From Amycolatopsis sp. DSM 110486 (lineage in GTDB: Bacteria; Actinomycetota; Actinomycetes; Mycobacteriales; Pseudonocardiaceae): a stretch of DNA of 64,000 nucleotides. Below the pieces are notes generated by a model. The model ran no database searches. It saw only the letters and a program-made list of their open reading frames with translations, and was not told where the DNA came from. The stretch's first letter is position 1, and every line of letters begins with the position of its first letter. The stretch is taken from the NCBI RefSeq assembly GCF_019468465.1, contig NZ_CP080519.1:3053001-3117000 (forward strand). Reading direction: 5' to 3'. This document shows, piece by piece, positions 8,291-18,422 of this stretch. Position numbers and translations under genes: made by a program.

Positions 8291-10064
8291 GCCGCGCGAC
8301 GCGCAGCGCGAGCTGGATCTCCAACGCGCGTTCCGGCTCGCGCCAGTCGTCGCCCAGCAGCGCGGAGACGCGGTCGAGGCGCTGCACCACGGTGTTCACG
8401 TGGACGTGCAGCTCGTCCTTGGCGCGCGCCAGGTTGCCGCCGGCCGCGAAGTACGCGCGCAGCGTGCCGACGAGGTCGGTGCCGCGGCGGGAGTCGTAGT
8501 CCAGGACCGGGCCGAGCGTGGCCGTGACGTAGGCGGCCAGGTCGGCGTGGCGGCCGAGCAGCACGCCGAGGAAGCCCAGCTCGGCCATCGCCGCGCCGTC
8601 GCCTTCGCGACCCAGGGCGAGCAGCGTGCTGACGCAACGAACCGCCTCGGCGTACGCGTGGGCGAGCGCGGCGGGACCTTTCGCGGGGCCTGCGGCACCG
8701 ACCGTCACCGGACAGTCCACAACGGACTGAAGCTCACGGGCCACCTTGGCCGCCCCGACACCGTCCGGCGCGAGCGCGACCACCTGTTCCGCGTGCACAC
8801 CCACCAGGTCGCCGTACCGCGCGCAAGCCGATGCGAGGCCACGGCGGGAAATCCCGGGCGCGTGGGCGACGAACACCACGTGCGGCGCCGACAAGTCGAC
8901 ACCCAGCCGCCGCGCGCGGGCCGTCAGCGAGGCCGGGTTGCGCGCCGGTGCCGTCAGCAGGTCCGTGAGCAGCTCGCCGCGCACCTCGTCCTCGGCCTGT
9001 GCGACGGACCGGCGCAGCATCAGCAGCAACGCCGTGACCACGGCCGCGCGCTCGAACAACCGCCGGTCCGCACCCGCCAGCTCCGGCCGGCCCGCCAGCG
9101 TGAGGCTGCCCAGCAGCTCCTGACCGGCCCGCACCGCGCACACCCAGGTGTCCGATGTGGACTCCGCGCGCCCGCTGCCGCGCGAAGAAGCCACCGCCGG
9201 CGCGTCGAACGACAGCAACGAGCCCGCCAGCAAGTCCCCCGAAGCGTCGTGGACGGCGATCTCGCCACGCAGCACGCCCGCCACCTCCGCGGCGACTTCC
9301 GGCAGGTCACCACCCCTGAGCACGAGGTCCATCAGGCGGTCGTGAGCTTCGTCGGCGCGGCGCATGGTCGCGTTCACGGCGTTGAGCTCGGCGGCCGAGC
9401 GGCGCGTCTCGTCGAGCAGGTGCGCGCTGTCCAGGGCGATCGCCGCGTGGTTGGCCAGCGACGACAGCAGCGCGACCTCCGCCGTCGAGAACTCGCGCGG
9501 CGCGCGGTCCGACGCGTAGAGCACGCCCAGCACCTTGCCGCCGATGGCCAGCGGCACGCCGAGGATTGCCGTGAGGCCCTCCTCCAGCACGCCGGTGTCG
9601 ATGGGTGAGGTGTGGCGGAAGCGCGCGTCGGCGAAGTAGTCCGCGGTGGCGTACGGCCGCGCGGTCTGGGCCACGAGCCCGCCGAGCCCCTCGCCCATGC
9701 CGAGCACGATCTGCTGGAACAACGCGGAAACCGAGCCGTCCGTGACACGGATGTAGGTCTTGCCGGCGGCCTCGTCGTTCAGGCTCAGGTACGACACGTC
9801 GACGCCGAGCAGAGTCCGCGCCCGCCGCACGATCGAGCGCAGCACCGCGTCCGGGTCACGCAGCCGCGCGAGGTCGCTCGCGGTGTCGAACAACGCCGTG
9901 AGCTCGGCTTCCCGCCGCTGGTGCTCGGTGAGCGTCTCGCGCACGCGCAGCGCGAGCTCGGTCGCGTCGGCGCCGGACTCGCGCGCGGCGTGCGCCAGCT
10001 GCTCGCTGCTCGCCCCGGCGGCGAGCAGCTCGAGCAACCGGCGGTAGGGATCCACACAGGTCAT
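8277..10064 (-). CDS. GAF-domain PucR/CdaR-type transcriptional regulator
   Basis: A 595-residue protein. Residues about 55-210 form a GAF sensor domain (starting near LFDTASDLARLRDP, with ILGVPLAIGGKVLGVLYASD). A central region of unknown role follows. The C terminus (about 525-590) is the PucR HTH with DLVGTLRAYFAAGGNLARAK and LHVHVNTVVQRLDRVSALLG. Its ATG overlaps the stop of the upstream transporter gene (ATGA), so it is probably translated together with the 3-hydroxybutyrate genes and controls them in response to a small metabolite. The ligand is not evident. Confidence 0.88.
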   Translation of the reverse strand: MTCVDPYRRLLELLAAGASSEQLAHAARESGADATELALRVRETLTEHQRREAELTALFDTASDLARLRDPDAVLRSIVRRARTLLGVDVSYLSLNDEAAGKTYIRVTDGSVSALFQQIVLGMGEGLGGLVAQTARPYATADYFADARFRHTSPIDTGVLEEGLTAILGVPLAIGGKVLGVLYASDRAPREFSTAEVALLSSLANHAAIALDSAHLLDETRRSAAELNAVNATMRRADEAHDRLMDLVLRGGDLPEVAAEVAGVLRGEIAVHDASGDLLAGSLLSFDAPAVASSRGSGRAESTSDTWVCAVRAGQELLGSLTLAGRPELAGADRRLFERAAVVTALLLMLRRSVAQAEDEVRGELLTDLLTAPARNPASLTARARRLGVDLSAPHVVFVAHAPGISRRGLASACARYGDLVGVHAEQVVALAPDGVGAAKVARELQSVVDCPVTVGAAGPAKGPAALAHAYAEAVRCVSTLLALGREGDGAAMAELGFLGVLLGRHADLAAYVTATLGPVLDYDSRRGTDLVGTLRAYFAAGGNLARAKDELHVHVNTVVQRLDRVSALLGDDWREPERALEIQLALRVARLSGQ

Positions 10065-11377
10065 GCTGTCACTGAGCGCCGTTCGGCGGGAGCCTCCTCC
10101 AGCGATTCACCGCGCGTCTCCCGCGCGCCGAGCAGGGCCAGCACCGACAGCACGCACATCGCGGCGACGTAGACCGAAACCGGCAGCGTCGAGTGGTACG
10201 CCTGGAACAGCGCCACGGCGACGAGCGGTGCGATCGCGCCCGCCGCGATCGACGACAGCTGCCCGCCCACCGAAAGGCCCGTGTAGCGCACGCGGGTGGG
10301 GAACTGCTCGGCGAAGAACGCCGCCTGCGGTCCGTACATCGCGCCGTGCACCACGAGCCCGATGGTCGCCGCACCGATCACCGCGCCCGTCGTGCGCAGG
10401 TCCAGCAGCCAGAAGAAGCCGAACGCCCACGCGGCCATCCCGACCACGCCGAACAAGTACACCGGCTTGCGGCCGATCTTGTCGGAGAGCAAGCCCCACA
10501 AGGGAATCGTCACGAAGTGCATGGCCGAGGCGACCAGCACGGCGGTGAGCCCGGTCGCCTTCGGCAGGCCGAGCCCGGTGGTGACGTAGACGAGGATGAA
10601 CGCCGTGATCACGTAGTACGACACGTTCTCCGCAAGCCGCGCGCCGAACGTCACGACCAGCCCGCGCAGGTGCCCGCGGAACACGTCGACGATCGGCGTG
10701 GCTTCCTCCTCCCCGGCCGCGGCCTTCGCGGCGAGGAACACCGGCGACTCCGCGACGGCCAGCCGCACCCACAGCCCGATCGCCACAAGCACGCCCGACA
10801 GCAGGAACGGGATGCGCCAGCCCCACGCGTTGAACGTCGCGTCGGACTGCACGGAGGCGAGGATCGCCAGCACCGCCGTGGCCAGCAGGTTCCCGGCCGG
10901 CACGCCGGTCTGCGGCCACGACGCCCAGAAACCGCGCCGGCGGTCGTCGCCGTGCTCGGACACGAGCAGCACCGCGCCACCCCACTCGCCGCCGAGCGCG
11001 AAGCCCTGCACGAGCCGCAGCAGCGTCAACAGGATCGGGGCGAGGACGCCGACCGCGCCGTACGTGGGCAGCACGCCCATGAGGAACGTCGAGCCGCCCA
11101 TCATCACCAGGCTCACCACGAGCAGGCGCTTACGCCCGATGCGGTCGCCGAAGTGGCCGAACACGAGCCCGCCGACGGGTCGAGCGAGGAAGCCGACCGC
11201 GTAGGTCAGCAGTGCGAGCAGCGTGCCGGTGAGCGGGTCGGCGTTCGGGAAGAACAGCTTGTTGAACACGAGCGCGGCGGCCGAGGTGTAGAGGAAGAAG
11301 TCGTACCACTCCACGGTGGTGCCGATCAGGCTCGCGCCGACCACGCGCAGCAGGCCTGCCCGGGTTGGTGTTGTCAC
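10061..11377 (-). CDS. MFS transporter, metabolite:H+ symporter (MHS) family
   Basis: A 438-residue, 12-helix permease. The opening (VGASLIGTTVEWYDFFLYTSAAALVFN, split here at VGASLIGTTVEWYDFF) and the loop motif GHFGDRIGRKRLLV are typical of the MHS branch (ShiA, KgtP, ProP), which imports small organic acids with protons. GTG 11377 is chosen because a GTGGAG ribosome site precedes it and the membrane-protein sequence starts there. It lies 32 bases after the hydroxybutyrate dehydrogenase gene and overlaps the regulator gene, so 3-hydroxybutyrate or a related acid is the likely substrate by context. Confidence 0.85.
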   Translation of the reverse strand: MTTPTRAGLLRVVGASLIGTTVEWYDFFLYTSAAALVFNKLFFPNADPLTGTLLALLTYAVGFLARPVGGLVFGHFGDRIGRKRLLVVSLVMMGGSTFLMGVLPTYGAVGVLAPILLTLLRLVQGFALGGEWGGAVLLVSEHGDDRRRGFWASWPQTGVPAGNLLATAVLAILASVQSDATFNAWGWRIPFLLSGVLVAIGLWVRLAVAESPVFLAAKAAAGEEEATPIVDVFRGHLRGLVVTFGARLAENVSYYVITAFILVYVTTGLGLPKATGLTAVLVASAMHFVTIPLWGLLSDKIGRKPVYLFGVVGMAAWAFGFFWLLDLRTTGAVIGAATIGLVVHGAMYGPQAAFFAEQFPTRVRYTGLSVGGQLSSIAAGAIAPLVAVALFQAYHSTLPVSVYVAAMCVLSVLALLGARETRGESLEEAPAERRSVTA

Positions 11378-11409
11378 TGCACACTCCACTTCGTTGTGGG
11401 GACGGGGGT

Positions 11410-12183
11410 TCAGGCGGCCGACCAGCCGCCGTCCAGGGGCAGCGACGCGCCCGTGACGTGCCCGGCGTGCTCGCCGCACAGCCACACCACGAGGTCGGCG
11501 ACGTCCGCCGGTTCGATGAGCCGTTTGATCGCCGCGCGCCGCAGCAGCACCTGCTCCACTACCTCGTCGGCATCGAGGCCGTGCTCGGCGGCCTGCGCGT
11601 CGATCTGGCCGGTGACGAGCGGCGTACGGACGTAGCCGGGATTGACGCAGTTGGACGTCACGCCGTGCTCCGCACCCTCGAGAGCGGCCACTTTGGACAG
11701 TCCCTCGAGGGCGTGTTTCGCCGTGACGTACGCGGCTTTGAACGGGCTGGCGCGCAGGCCGTGCACGCTGGAGACGTTGACGATCCGCCCCCAGCCGCGC
11801 GCGTACATCGCCGGCAGCGACCGGCGGATCAGCAGGAACGGCGCCGTCACCATCAGCGCCTGGATCCGCGCGAACTGCTCGGGCGGGAACTCGGGCAGCG
11901 CGGCCACGTGCTGGAACCCGGCGTTGTTCACGAGCACGTCCAGCTCGGCGGGCAACGCGTCGATCACCGCGGGGTCGGTGAGGTCACCGACGTGCGCCCA
12001 GCCGCCGATCTCGGCCGCGGCCGCTTCGGCACCGCGCGCGTCGAGGTCGACGATGTGCACCTTCGCCCCGGCCGCGGCCAACGCGCGAACGCAGGCGAGC
12101 CCGATTCCGCTCGCACCGCCGGTCACGAGGGCGACGCGGCCATCAAGGTCGCCCTGTGAGCTGTGACGTACCCCACTGGTCAT
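11410..12183 (-). CDS. bdhA: 3-hydroxybutyrate dehydrogenase (short-chain dehydrogenase)
   Basis: A 257-residue classical SDR. The NAD-binding motif is TGGASGIG (about 20-27), the stabilising motif is NNAG, and the catalytic residues are Ser in VNVSSVHGL and Tyr-x-x-x-Lys in AYVTAKH. NNAGFQHVAALPEFP and SVHGLRASPFKAAYV match D-3-hydroxybutyrate dehydrogenases more closely than generic SDRs. The enzyme would oxidise 3-hydroxybutyrate to acetoacetate. TAACCT lies 8 bases before the ATG and may be the -10 of a leaderless transcript. It heads the three-gene operon with the MHS transporter and PucR-type regulator. Confidence 0.85.
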   Translation of the reverse strand: MTSGVRHSSQGDLDGRVALVTGGASGIGLACVRALAAAGAKVHIVDLDARGAEAAAAEIGGWAHVGDLTDPAVIDALPAELDVLVNNAGFQHVAALPEFPPEQFARIQALMVTAPFLLIRRSLPAMYARGWGRIVNVSSVHGLRASPFKAAYVTAKHALEGLSKVAALEGAEHGVTSNCVNPGYVRTPLVTGQIDAQAAEHGLDADEVVEQVLLRRAAIKRLIEPADVADLVVWLCGEHAGHVTGASLPLDGGWSAA

Positions 12184-12271
12184 GGGCTACGAGGTTAGGT
12201 CTCGCCCACCTCGCCGACCATGTGTCCGGCCACCACAGCCTGGCAAGATCCAGTGTGCCCGGACCACAGCC

Positions 12272-12994
12272 CTAACCGGCGGCGGACGAAATGCTGCGAG
12301 CCTCCCGCGCACCCGCCTCGAACGCCTCACAGCAGAACAGCAGCCACTCCCGCACCCCGTCCGTCGTCCCGGCGGCGAAGCCGGAAGCGAGCTCGACGTA
12401 CTTCGGCACGCGCCGGAAGAACGCCACCTCCGGCACGGTCAGCGCCTTCGGGTCCAGGCCCGTCGCGATCATCGACAGGCGCGCCGCCGCGCGGGCGACC
12501 ACGCCGTCGGCCGAGCCGAACGGGCGCAGGGCCAGCAGCTCGCCGTGCACCACGGCCGTGAGCACCGGCCCGGGCACGGACGTCGCGCCCGTGACGAGCT
12601 GGGCCAGCAGCTCCAGGCGCTCGCCTCCGGCAAGGGGCCGGCCGAGTGTGTCGGGATCTTCGACGACGTCGGCCGCGGCCAGGACGTGCAGGCGGGCCAG
12701 CGCCTGCAACGGCGCGCGCCGCCAGGTGGGCAGGAGTGGTTCCAGCGACTCGGCCACGCGCAGGGCGCCGGCGAGCAGGGGGTCGGCGACCGCGCCGTCG
12801 GCGGGCAGTTCGGGGTTCGCGCCGTCGATGCCGGCCGACGCTCGCGCGGCGCGCACCGACGCCTCGGCGGCCGTCTCCGCGCCTCCGCGCAGGTTGGCGG
12901 GCAGGCGGTGCACGGCGAACACCGCGTCCTGCGCCGCCTTGGCCGCGGCGGCGACGCCGGCGAGCTCCAGCAGCGGCTTGAGCGGGTCGCTCAT
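12272..12994 (-). CDS. Fic-like domain protein with degenerate active-site motif
   Basis: A 240-residue, all-helical, Ala-rich protein. Near residues 165-185 it carries VHGELLALRPFGSADGVVAR, which aligns with the Fic motif HxFx(D/E)GNGRxxR but lacks the catalytic His and the GNGR anion loop, so ATP-dependent AMPylation is doubtful. Similar actinobacterial proteins are sometimes labelled oxidoreductase, for which nothing here gives support. Its ATG overlaps the stop of the upstream phosphoribosyltransferase gene (ATGA), implying translational coupling and perhaps a shared nucleotide-related job. Confidence 0.65.
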   Translation of the reverse strand: MSDPLKPLLELAGVAAAAKAAQDAVFAVHRLPANLRGGAETAAEASVRAARASAGIDGANPELPADGAVADPLLAGALRVAESLEPLLPTWRRAPLQALARLHVLAAADVVEDPDTLGRPLAGGERLELLAQLVTGATSVPGPVLTAVVHGELLALRPFGSADGVVARAAARLSMIATGLDPKALTVPEVAFFRRVPKYVELASGFAAGTTDGVREWLLFCCEAFEAGAREARSISSAAG

Positions 12995-13503
12995 GCGTCG
13001 AGCACCTGCCCGGCGCGCTTGACGACCGGCGGCAGGACCGACCACGGGAAGTTGATCCAGCGATCGGTGCGGCGCCACACGTACTCGCTGGTGACCGTCG
13101 AATGCGGCTTCTCGTAGATCACGGCACAGCGCACGTCGGCCACGTGGTCGGCGCAGAAGTCGCGCACGAGCTTGAGCGTGGCGCCGGTGTCGGCCACGTC
13201 GTCGGCGACGAGCACCCTCTTGTTGCTCAGGTCCACGACGTTCGGCACCGGCGGCAGCATCACCGGCAGATCGAGGCGCTGGTCGACGCCGGTGTAGAAC
13301 TCCACGTTCATCACGTGCAGGTTCTTCACGTCCAGCGCGTAGCCCAGCGCGCCGGCGACGAAGAGCCCGCCGCGGGCGATGGAGAGGATGAGGTCGGGCT
13401 CGAAGCCGTCGGCGGCGACCTGCTCGGCGAGCTCCCTGCTGGCGGTGCCGAACAACTCCCAGGTGAGCTCTTCCCGCGCCGCGCCGTCTTCAGCCATGCC
13501 CAT
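12991..13503 (-). CDS. Phosphoribosyltransferase (purine PRTase-like)
   Basis: A 170-residue type I PRTase. The PRPP-binding loop is RVLVADDVADTGATLKLV (about residues 96-113), and the PPi loop is near SIARGGLFVAGAL. The short C terminus with WINFPW is typical of xanthine/hypoxanthine-guanine type enzymes and related orphan PRTases, so the base cannot be fixed. AGGAG precedes the first ATG by 4 bases and the second (13497) by 10, so either may be used. A TATGCT -10 lies at 13527-13532 on this strand. It is coupled to the Fic-like gene. Confidence 0.85.
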   Translation of the reverse strand: MGMAEDGAAREELTWELFGTASRELAEQVAADGFEPDLILSIARGGLFVAGALGYALDVKNLHVMNVEFYTGVDQRLDLPVMLPPVPNVVDLSNKRVLVADDVADTGATLKLVRDFCADHVADVRCAVIYEKPHSTVTSEYVWRRTDRWINFPWSVLPPVVKRAGQVLDA

Positions 13504-13598
13504 GCCTCTCCTAGGTCGTTCCCGCGAGCATAAGCAACCGGAAAGTGGTCTGGAGAAATGATCGAGAAATGGCTATCGGGCACGACCACTTGACGCCG

Positions 13599-13604
13599 TA
13601 GCTT
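13599..13604 (+). promoter_or_regulatory. Leaderless -10 element TAGCTT
   Basis: TAGCTT ends 7 bases before the GTG at 13612. Confidence 0.5.
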
Positions 13605-13611
13605 GGGTTTC

Positions 13612-14193
13612 GTGAGCGACTGGAACGATCACCCGACCCTGTCCGGCACCCACGTGCGCCTCGAGCCCCTCGGCGCGGACCACGCGAAGGGCCTGTTCGA
13701 GGTCGGCCAGGATCCCGCGATCTGGGCCTGGTTGAGCATCCGGCAGTTCGAGACCTCGGCCGACGCCGAGCGGTTCGTCGAAGCCGCCACAGCCGATCCC
13801 GACCGCCGCGCATGGGCGCAGATCGACGTCGCCACCGGCCTCGTCGCCGGCACCACGTCGTACTACCAGGTCGCGGCGAAGCACCGGATCCTCTCGATCG
13901 GGCACACCTGGATCAGCCCGCGCTGGCAGCGCACCGGGCTCAACACCGAGGCCAAGTTCCTGTTGCTGCGCAACGCTTTCGAGGTGCTCGGCGCCCAGCG
14001 GGTGGCATGGGAGACCGACAGCCGCAACCTGCGCTCGCAACGCGCCATCGAGCGGCTCGGCGCGCTGCGCGAGGGCGTGCTGCGGGCCCACCGGATCCGT
14101 CCGGACGGCACTTCGCGCGACACGGTGGTGTACTCGATGACGGAAGCTGAATGGCCCGGCGCACGCGCCCGGCTGCTGGCCCGCCTCGCCTGA
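13612..14193 (+). CDS. GNAT acetyltransferase, RimJ/RimL type
   Basis: A 193-residue GNAT protein with the RimJ/RimL arrangement: an N-terminal beta strand HVRLEPLGADHAKGLFEV, a central strand HTWISPRWQRTGLNTEAK, where the acetyl-CoA loop is Arg/Gln-rich, and the closing NLRSQRAIERLGALREGVLR helix-strand. It is likely to acetylate an amine of a protein N terminus or a small molecule; the substrate is unknown. GTG 13612 is chosen because a TAGCTT -10 sits 7 bases upstream. It is divergent from the PRTase gene. Confidence 0.85.
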   Translation: MSDWNDHPTLSGTHVRLEPLGADHAKGLFEVGQDPAIWAWLSIRQFETSADAERFVEAATADPDRRAWAQIDVATGLVAGTTSYYQVAAKHRILSIGHTWISPRWQRTGLNTEAKFLLLRNAFEVLGAQRVAWETDSRNLRSQRAIERLGALREGVLRAHRIRPDGTSRDTVVYSMTEAEWPGARARLLARLA

Positions 14194-14241
14194 GGGCTCG
14201 CCCACACGGCTGCATCCTTGTCGTGAGCGGACTAACGTCGC

Positions 14242-14247
14242 TAGCGT
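14242..14247 (+). promoter_or_regulatory. -10 element TAGCGT of acsA promoter
   Basis: TAGCGT lies 40 bases before the acsA ATG. Transcription would start near 14254, leaving a short leader with a CAGGAGG ribosome site. Confidence 0.5.
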
Positions 14248-14287
14248 GCCGTGAGCCGCGGGTTCGCACTACAGGAGGCCTTGCACC

Positions 14288-16267
<1,980 letters not shown>

Positions 16268-16296
16268 GCACCGCGAGGTAGGTTCTGTCCGCGAGG

Positions 16297-16327
16297 AAGG
16301 GGCTCTCCCGCCGGGAGGGCCCCTTTC
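16297..16327 (+). terminator. Terminator after acsA
   Basis: AAGGGGCTCTCCC and GGGAGGGCCCCTT pair around GCC with one mismatch, then the sequence enters a short T/C run. Confidence 0.75.
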
Positions 16328-16417
16328 CTGCTGACTACCCCGAATGGCGGACATCGAACGCATGTTCTAAGATGTGCCGCTGTACCCACCCCAGATCCGG
16401 GCAAGGAGACGACACGA

Positions 16418-16918
16418 ATGACCGTGGAAGCCTTGACGCACGACGAGGACACCGCGGCCGAAGCGGCGACGACCGAGGCAGCCGCTGCCTCGGCGCAGGC
16501 CGCCGACGCCCCGGAGGTCACCGAGCCCACTGAGACCACTGCCTCACCTGCGTCGTCTTCCGATTCAGACGAGGCCGCCCCGGCCGCTGAAGAGGCGCCG
16601 AAGCCGAAGCGCGGCCGGCCGAAGGCCGCCGCGTCCACCGCGAAGAAGACCCGCACGGTGGAGCTCATCCTCACCGTCACCGGCACGGCCGACGGCGAGT
16701 GGCAGGCCGAGCTCAAGAACGGCAGCAAGTGGGTCGCGAAGGGCCTGGAGATCCCGGCCGCCGCCGTCTCGCGCGCGGCGAAGGAGCTGCACGCGGACCT
16801 GTCGGGCCCGATCGACGAGGTCATCAACCAGGCCCGCGAGGCGCAGGCCGCGAAGGTCGCGCAGCTTGAGGCCGAGCTGGAAGCCGCCAAGGCGGCCCTG
16901 GCGGAGCTCGACGCCTGA
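16418..16918 (+). CDS. AT-hook-containing acidic/Ala-rich protein with C-terminal coiled coil
   Basis: This 166-residue protein has three parts. Residues 1-60 are disordered, rich in Ala, Glu, Thr and Ser. Residues about 61-70 read KPKRGRPKAA, a canonical AT-hook core (R-G-R-P) flanked by lysines. Residues 78-166 form a compact domain (VELILTVTGTADGEWQAEL) ending in a heptad-like helix (AAKVAQLEAELEAAKAALAE). It resembles an unnamed actinobacterial family (DUF6319, from memory). A DNA-binding, nucleoid-associated role is inferred only from the AT-hook. It has its own terminator at 16938, and a GGAG ribosome site precedes the ATG. Confidence 0.8.
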   Translation: MTVEALTHDEDTAAEAATTEAAAASAQAADAPEVTEPTETTASPASSSDSDEAAPAAEEAPKPKRGRPKAAASTAKKTRTVELILTVTGTADGEWQAELKNGSKWVAKGLEIPAAAVSRAAKELHADLSGPIDEVINQAREAQAAKVAQLEAELEAAKAALAELDA

Positions 16919-16937
16919 GTTCTTGTTCCGCGAAAAG

Positions 16938-16964
16938 GCCCGGCATTCTTTGCCGGGCTTTTTT
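16938..16964 (+). terminator. Terminator after the AT-hook gene
   Basis: GCCCGGCA pairs with TGCCGGGC around a 5-base loop, followed by six T. Confidence 0.92.
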
Positions 16965-17299
16965 CACGCCAGGGGCGAGTTTTTCGGCAGCGGCGCTTTG
17001 AACTCGAGCCAGCGACTGTCCACAATGGCGTGAACTTGGTGGTCGACTCCGCGCGGGTGGACCACGGTGTCGCCGGGGCCGAACTCTCCCGGCACGCCCC
17101 CGACCACACCGGACAGCCGACCTTCGAGCACGTAGATGACGCTGTCGTGGTCGTGACTGTGCACAGGCGACCCGACGCCGGCCGGGTAGCGGATCTCGTA
17201 CACGAGCCCGTGCGCGGCGCGTTCTCTCTCGCGGACGAAGGCGGTGCCGCCGGTCAGCTGTCGCCCTTCCACAGTGGACACTTCGAGCCATTCGCTCAT
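16964..17299 (-). CDS. Small cupin-domain protein
   Basis: A 111-residue single-domain cupin. The first cupin motif is visible as PVHSHDHDSVIYVLEG (about residues 45-60), carrying His ligands for a metal, and the second as GPGDTVVHPRGVDHQ. A metal-dependent small-molecule or sensor role is possible; no substrate is evident. ATG 17299 is chosen because GGAAGGCGGA lies just upstream and the fold begins there. The gene is divergent from a DUF2848 remnant, suggesting a former catabolic pair. Confidence 0.8.
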   Translation of the reverse strand: MSEWLEVSTVEGRQLTGGTAFVRERERAAHGLVYEIRYPAGVGSPVHSHDHDSVIYVLEGRLSGVVGGVPGEFGPGDTVVHPRGVDHQVHAIVDSRWLEFKAPLPKNSPLA

Positions 17300-17353
17300 T
17301 CCGCCGCCTTCCGGGCACCTCGGGCACTCCCGCCACCAGCAACATATACTCCA

Positions 17354-17361
17354 TGTATACA
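17354..17361. promoter_or_regulatory. TGTATACA palindrome, possible GntR-type operator
   Basis: TGTATACA within ATGTATACAAC resembles operators of FCD-type GntR regulators (TTGTATACAA, from general knowledge). An ATATAC half lies 8 bases upstream. It stands between the cupin gene and the DUF2848 remnant. Confidence 0.3.
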
Positions 17362-17389
17362 ACGGCCATCGCAAGACTCCCGGAGGTTC

Positions 17390-17611
17390 CCGGCGCACTT
17401 CACCCTTCGAGACGGTTCCGAAATCACCACGCCCGTCCACACCCTGCTCAACGCCGGGTACGCCGGCCGCAGCCAGGACGACGTGGCGGCGCACGTGAAG
17501 GAGCTGGCGGAGCTCGGCGTGCCCGCGCCTTCGGTGACGCCGGCGCTGTACCCGGTGGCGCCGTACCTCGCGCAGCAGGCCGGCGCCGATCGGCTGACAT
17601 TCAAAGGATAG
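17390..17611 (+). pseudogene. DUF2848 N-terminal remnant
   Basis: The frame encodes HFTLRDGSEITTP and then NAGYAGRSQDDVAAHVKELA and PSVTPALYPVAPYLAQQ, the N-terminal third of DUF2848 proteins (usually about 220 residues). No in-frame start codon is near, although CGGAGG lies at 17381-17386, and the frame ends at TAG 17609 soon after the conserved block. It therefore looks like a decayed, 3'-deleted gene. It could instead be the edge of an old deletion that joined the VIT1 gene to this place. Confidence 0.6.
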
Positions 17612-17615
17612 GCAC

Positions 17616-17648
17616 AATTAAATAAGGAAACCCTTCCTTGATGTAATT
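17616..17648. promoter_or_regulatory. AT-rich imperfect palindrome upstream of VIT1-type gene
   Basis: AATTA and TAATT flank AAGGAA and TTCCTT in a 33-base imperfect palindrome (four mismatched pairs plus a 3-base centre). It lies 45 bases before the metal-transporter start in an unusually AT-rich stretch and may bind a metalloregulator. Confidence 0.4.
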
Positions 17649-17693
17649 CACTGGACAGAGGCGCTCGCCCGAATTTCGTGTTTCACTATTCCC

Positions 17694-18419
17694 GTGACCG
17701 AAACGGTGGACGCGACTGATTCCCACTCGCACGAGCCCCACGACGACCTTGGCGGCAAGCTGAACTGGCTGCGCGCCGGTGTTCTCGGGGCCAACGACGG
17801 GATCGTGTCCGTCGCGGGCATCGTGGTAGGCGTCGCAGGGGCGACCACGAGCCGCACCGCGATCCTCACCGCCGGAATTGCCGGACTGGTGGCCGGTGCG
17901 TTTTCGATGGCCGGTGGGGAATACGTGAGCGTGAGCACGCAGCGCGACACCGAACGCGCGTTGCTGCAGCTCGAGAAGCAAGAGCTGAAAGCGATGCCCG
18001 AGGCCGAGGAACGCGAGCTCGCCGAGATCTACGAGGGCAAGGGCCTGTCCCGGGAACTCGCCGCGGAGGTCGCGCGCGAGCTGACCCGCAAGGACGCGTT
18101 CCACGCCCACGCCGAGGCCGAACTGGGCATCGACCCGGACAACCTCACCAACCCGTGGCAGGCGGCCTGGGCTTCGCTGATCGCGTTCTCCGTCGGCGCG
18201 CTGCTGCCGCTGCTGTCCATCGCCTGGACGGCGGTGCCGGAGCGCGTGTGGGCGTGCGCGCTGGCCGTGGTCGTGGGCCTCACGCTCACCGGCTTCGTGA
18301 GCGCGCGCCTGGGCAACGCGCAGGTGGGGCGCGCGATCGCGCGCAACGTGGGCGTCGGCGCCCTCACCATGCTCGTCACCTACTTCGTGGGAGTGCTGTT
18401 CGGCACCACGATCGGCTAG
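17694..18419 (+). CDS. VIT1/CCC1-family iron/manganese transporter
   Basis: A 241-residue membrane protein. It begins with a His-rich cytoplasmic tail, then LRAGVLGANDGIVSVAGIVV, the first-helix motif of VIT1 proteins, and GAFSMAGGEYVSVSTQRDTE. A charged cytoplasmic segment with many Glu (residues about 90-140, the metal-binding domain of this family) separates the first two helices from three C-terminal ones. It should export Fe2+ or Mn2+. The start is GTG 17694. A palindrome at 17616-17648 may regulate it. The stop lies 3 bases from the stop of the converging peptide transporter gene. Confidence 0.9.
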   Translation: MTETVDATDSHSHEPHDDLGGKLNWLRAGVLGANDGIVSVAGIVVGVAGATTSRTAILTAGIAGLVAGAFSMAGGEYVSVSTQRDTERALLQLEKQELKAMPEAEERELAEIYEGKGLSRELAAEVARELTRKDAFHAHAEAELGIDPDNLTNPWQAAWASLIAFSVGALLPLLSIAWTAVPERVWACALAVVVGLTLTGFVSARLGNAQVGRAIARNVGVGALTMLVTYFVGVLFGTTIG

Positions 18420-18422
18420 CAG

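Noticed and set aside
17030..17389. Plus-strand frame running opposite the cupin gene into the DUF2848 remnant
   Set aside because: Only the part after 17390 resembles a protein family; the upstream portion is the antisense of the cupin and its promoter.
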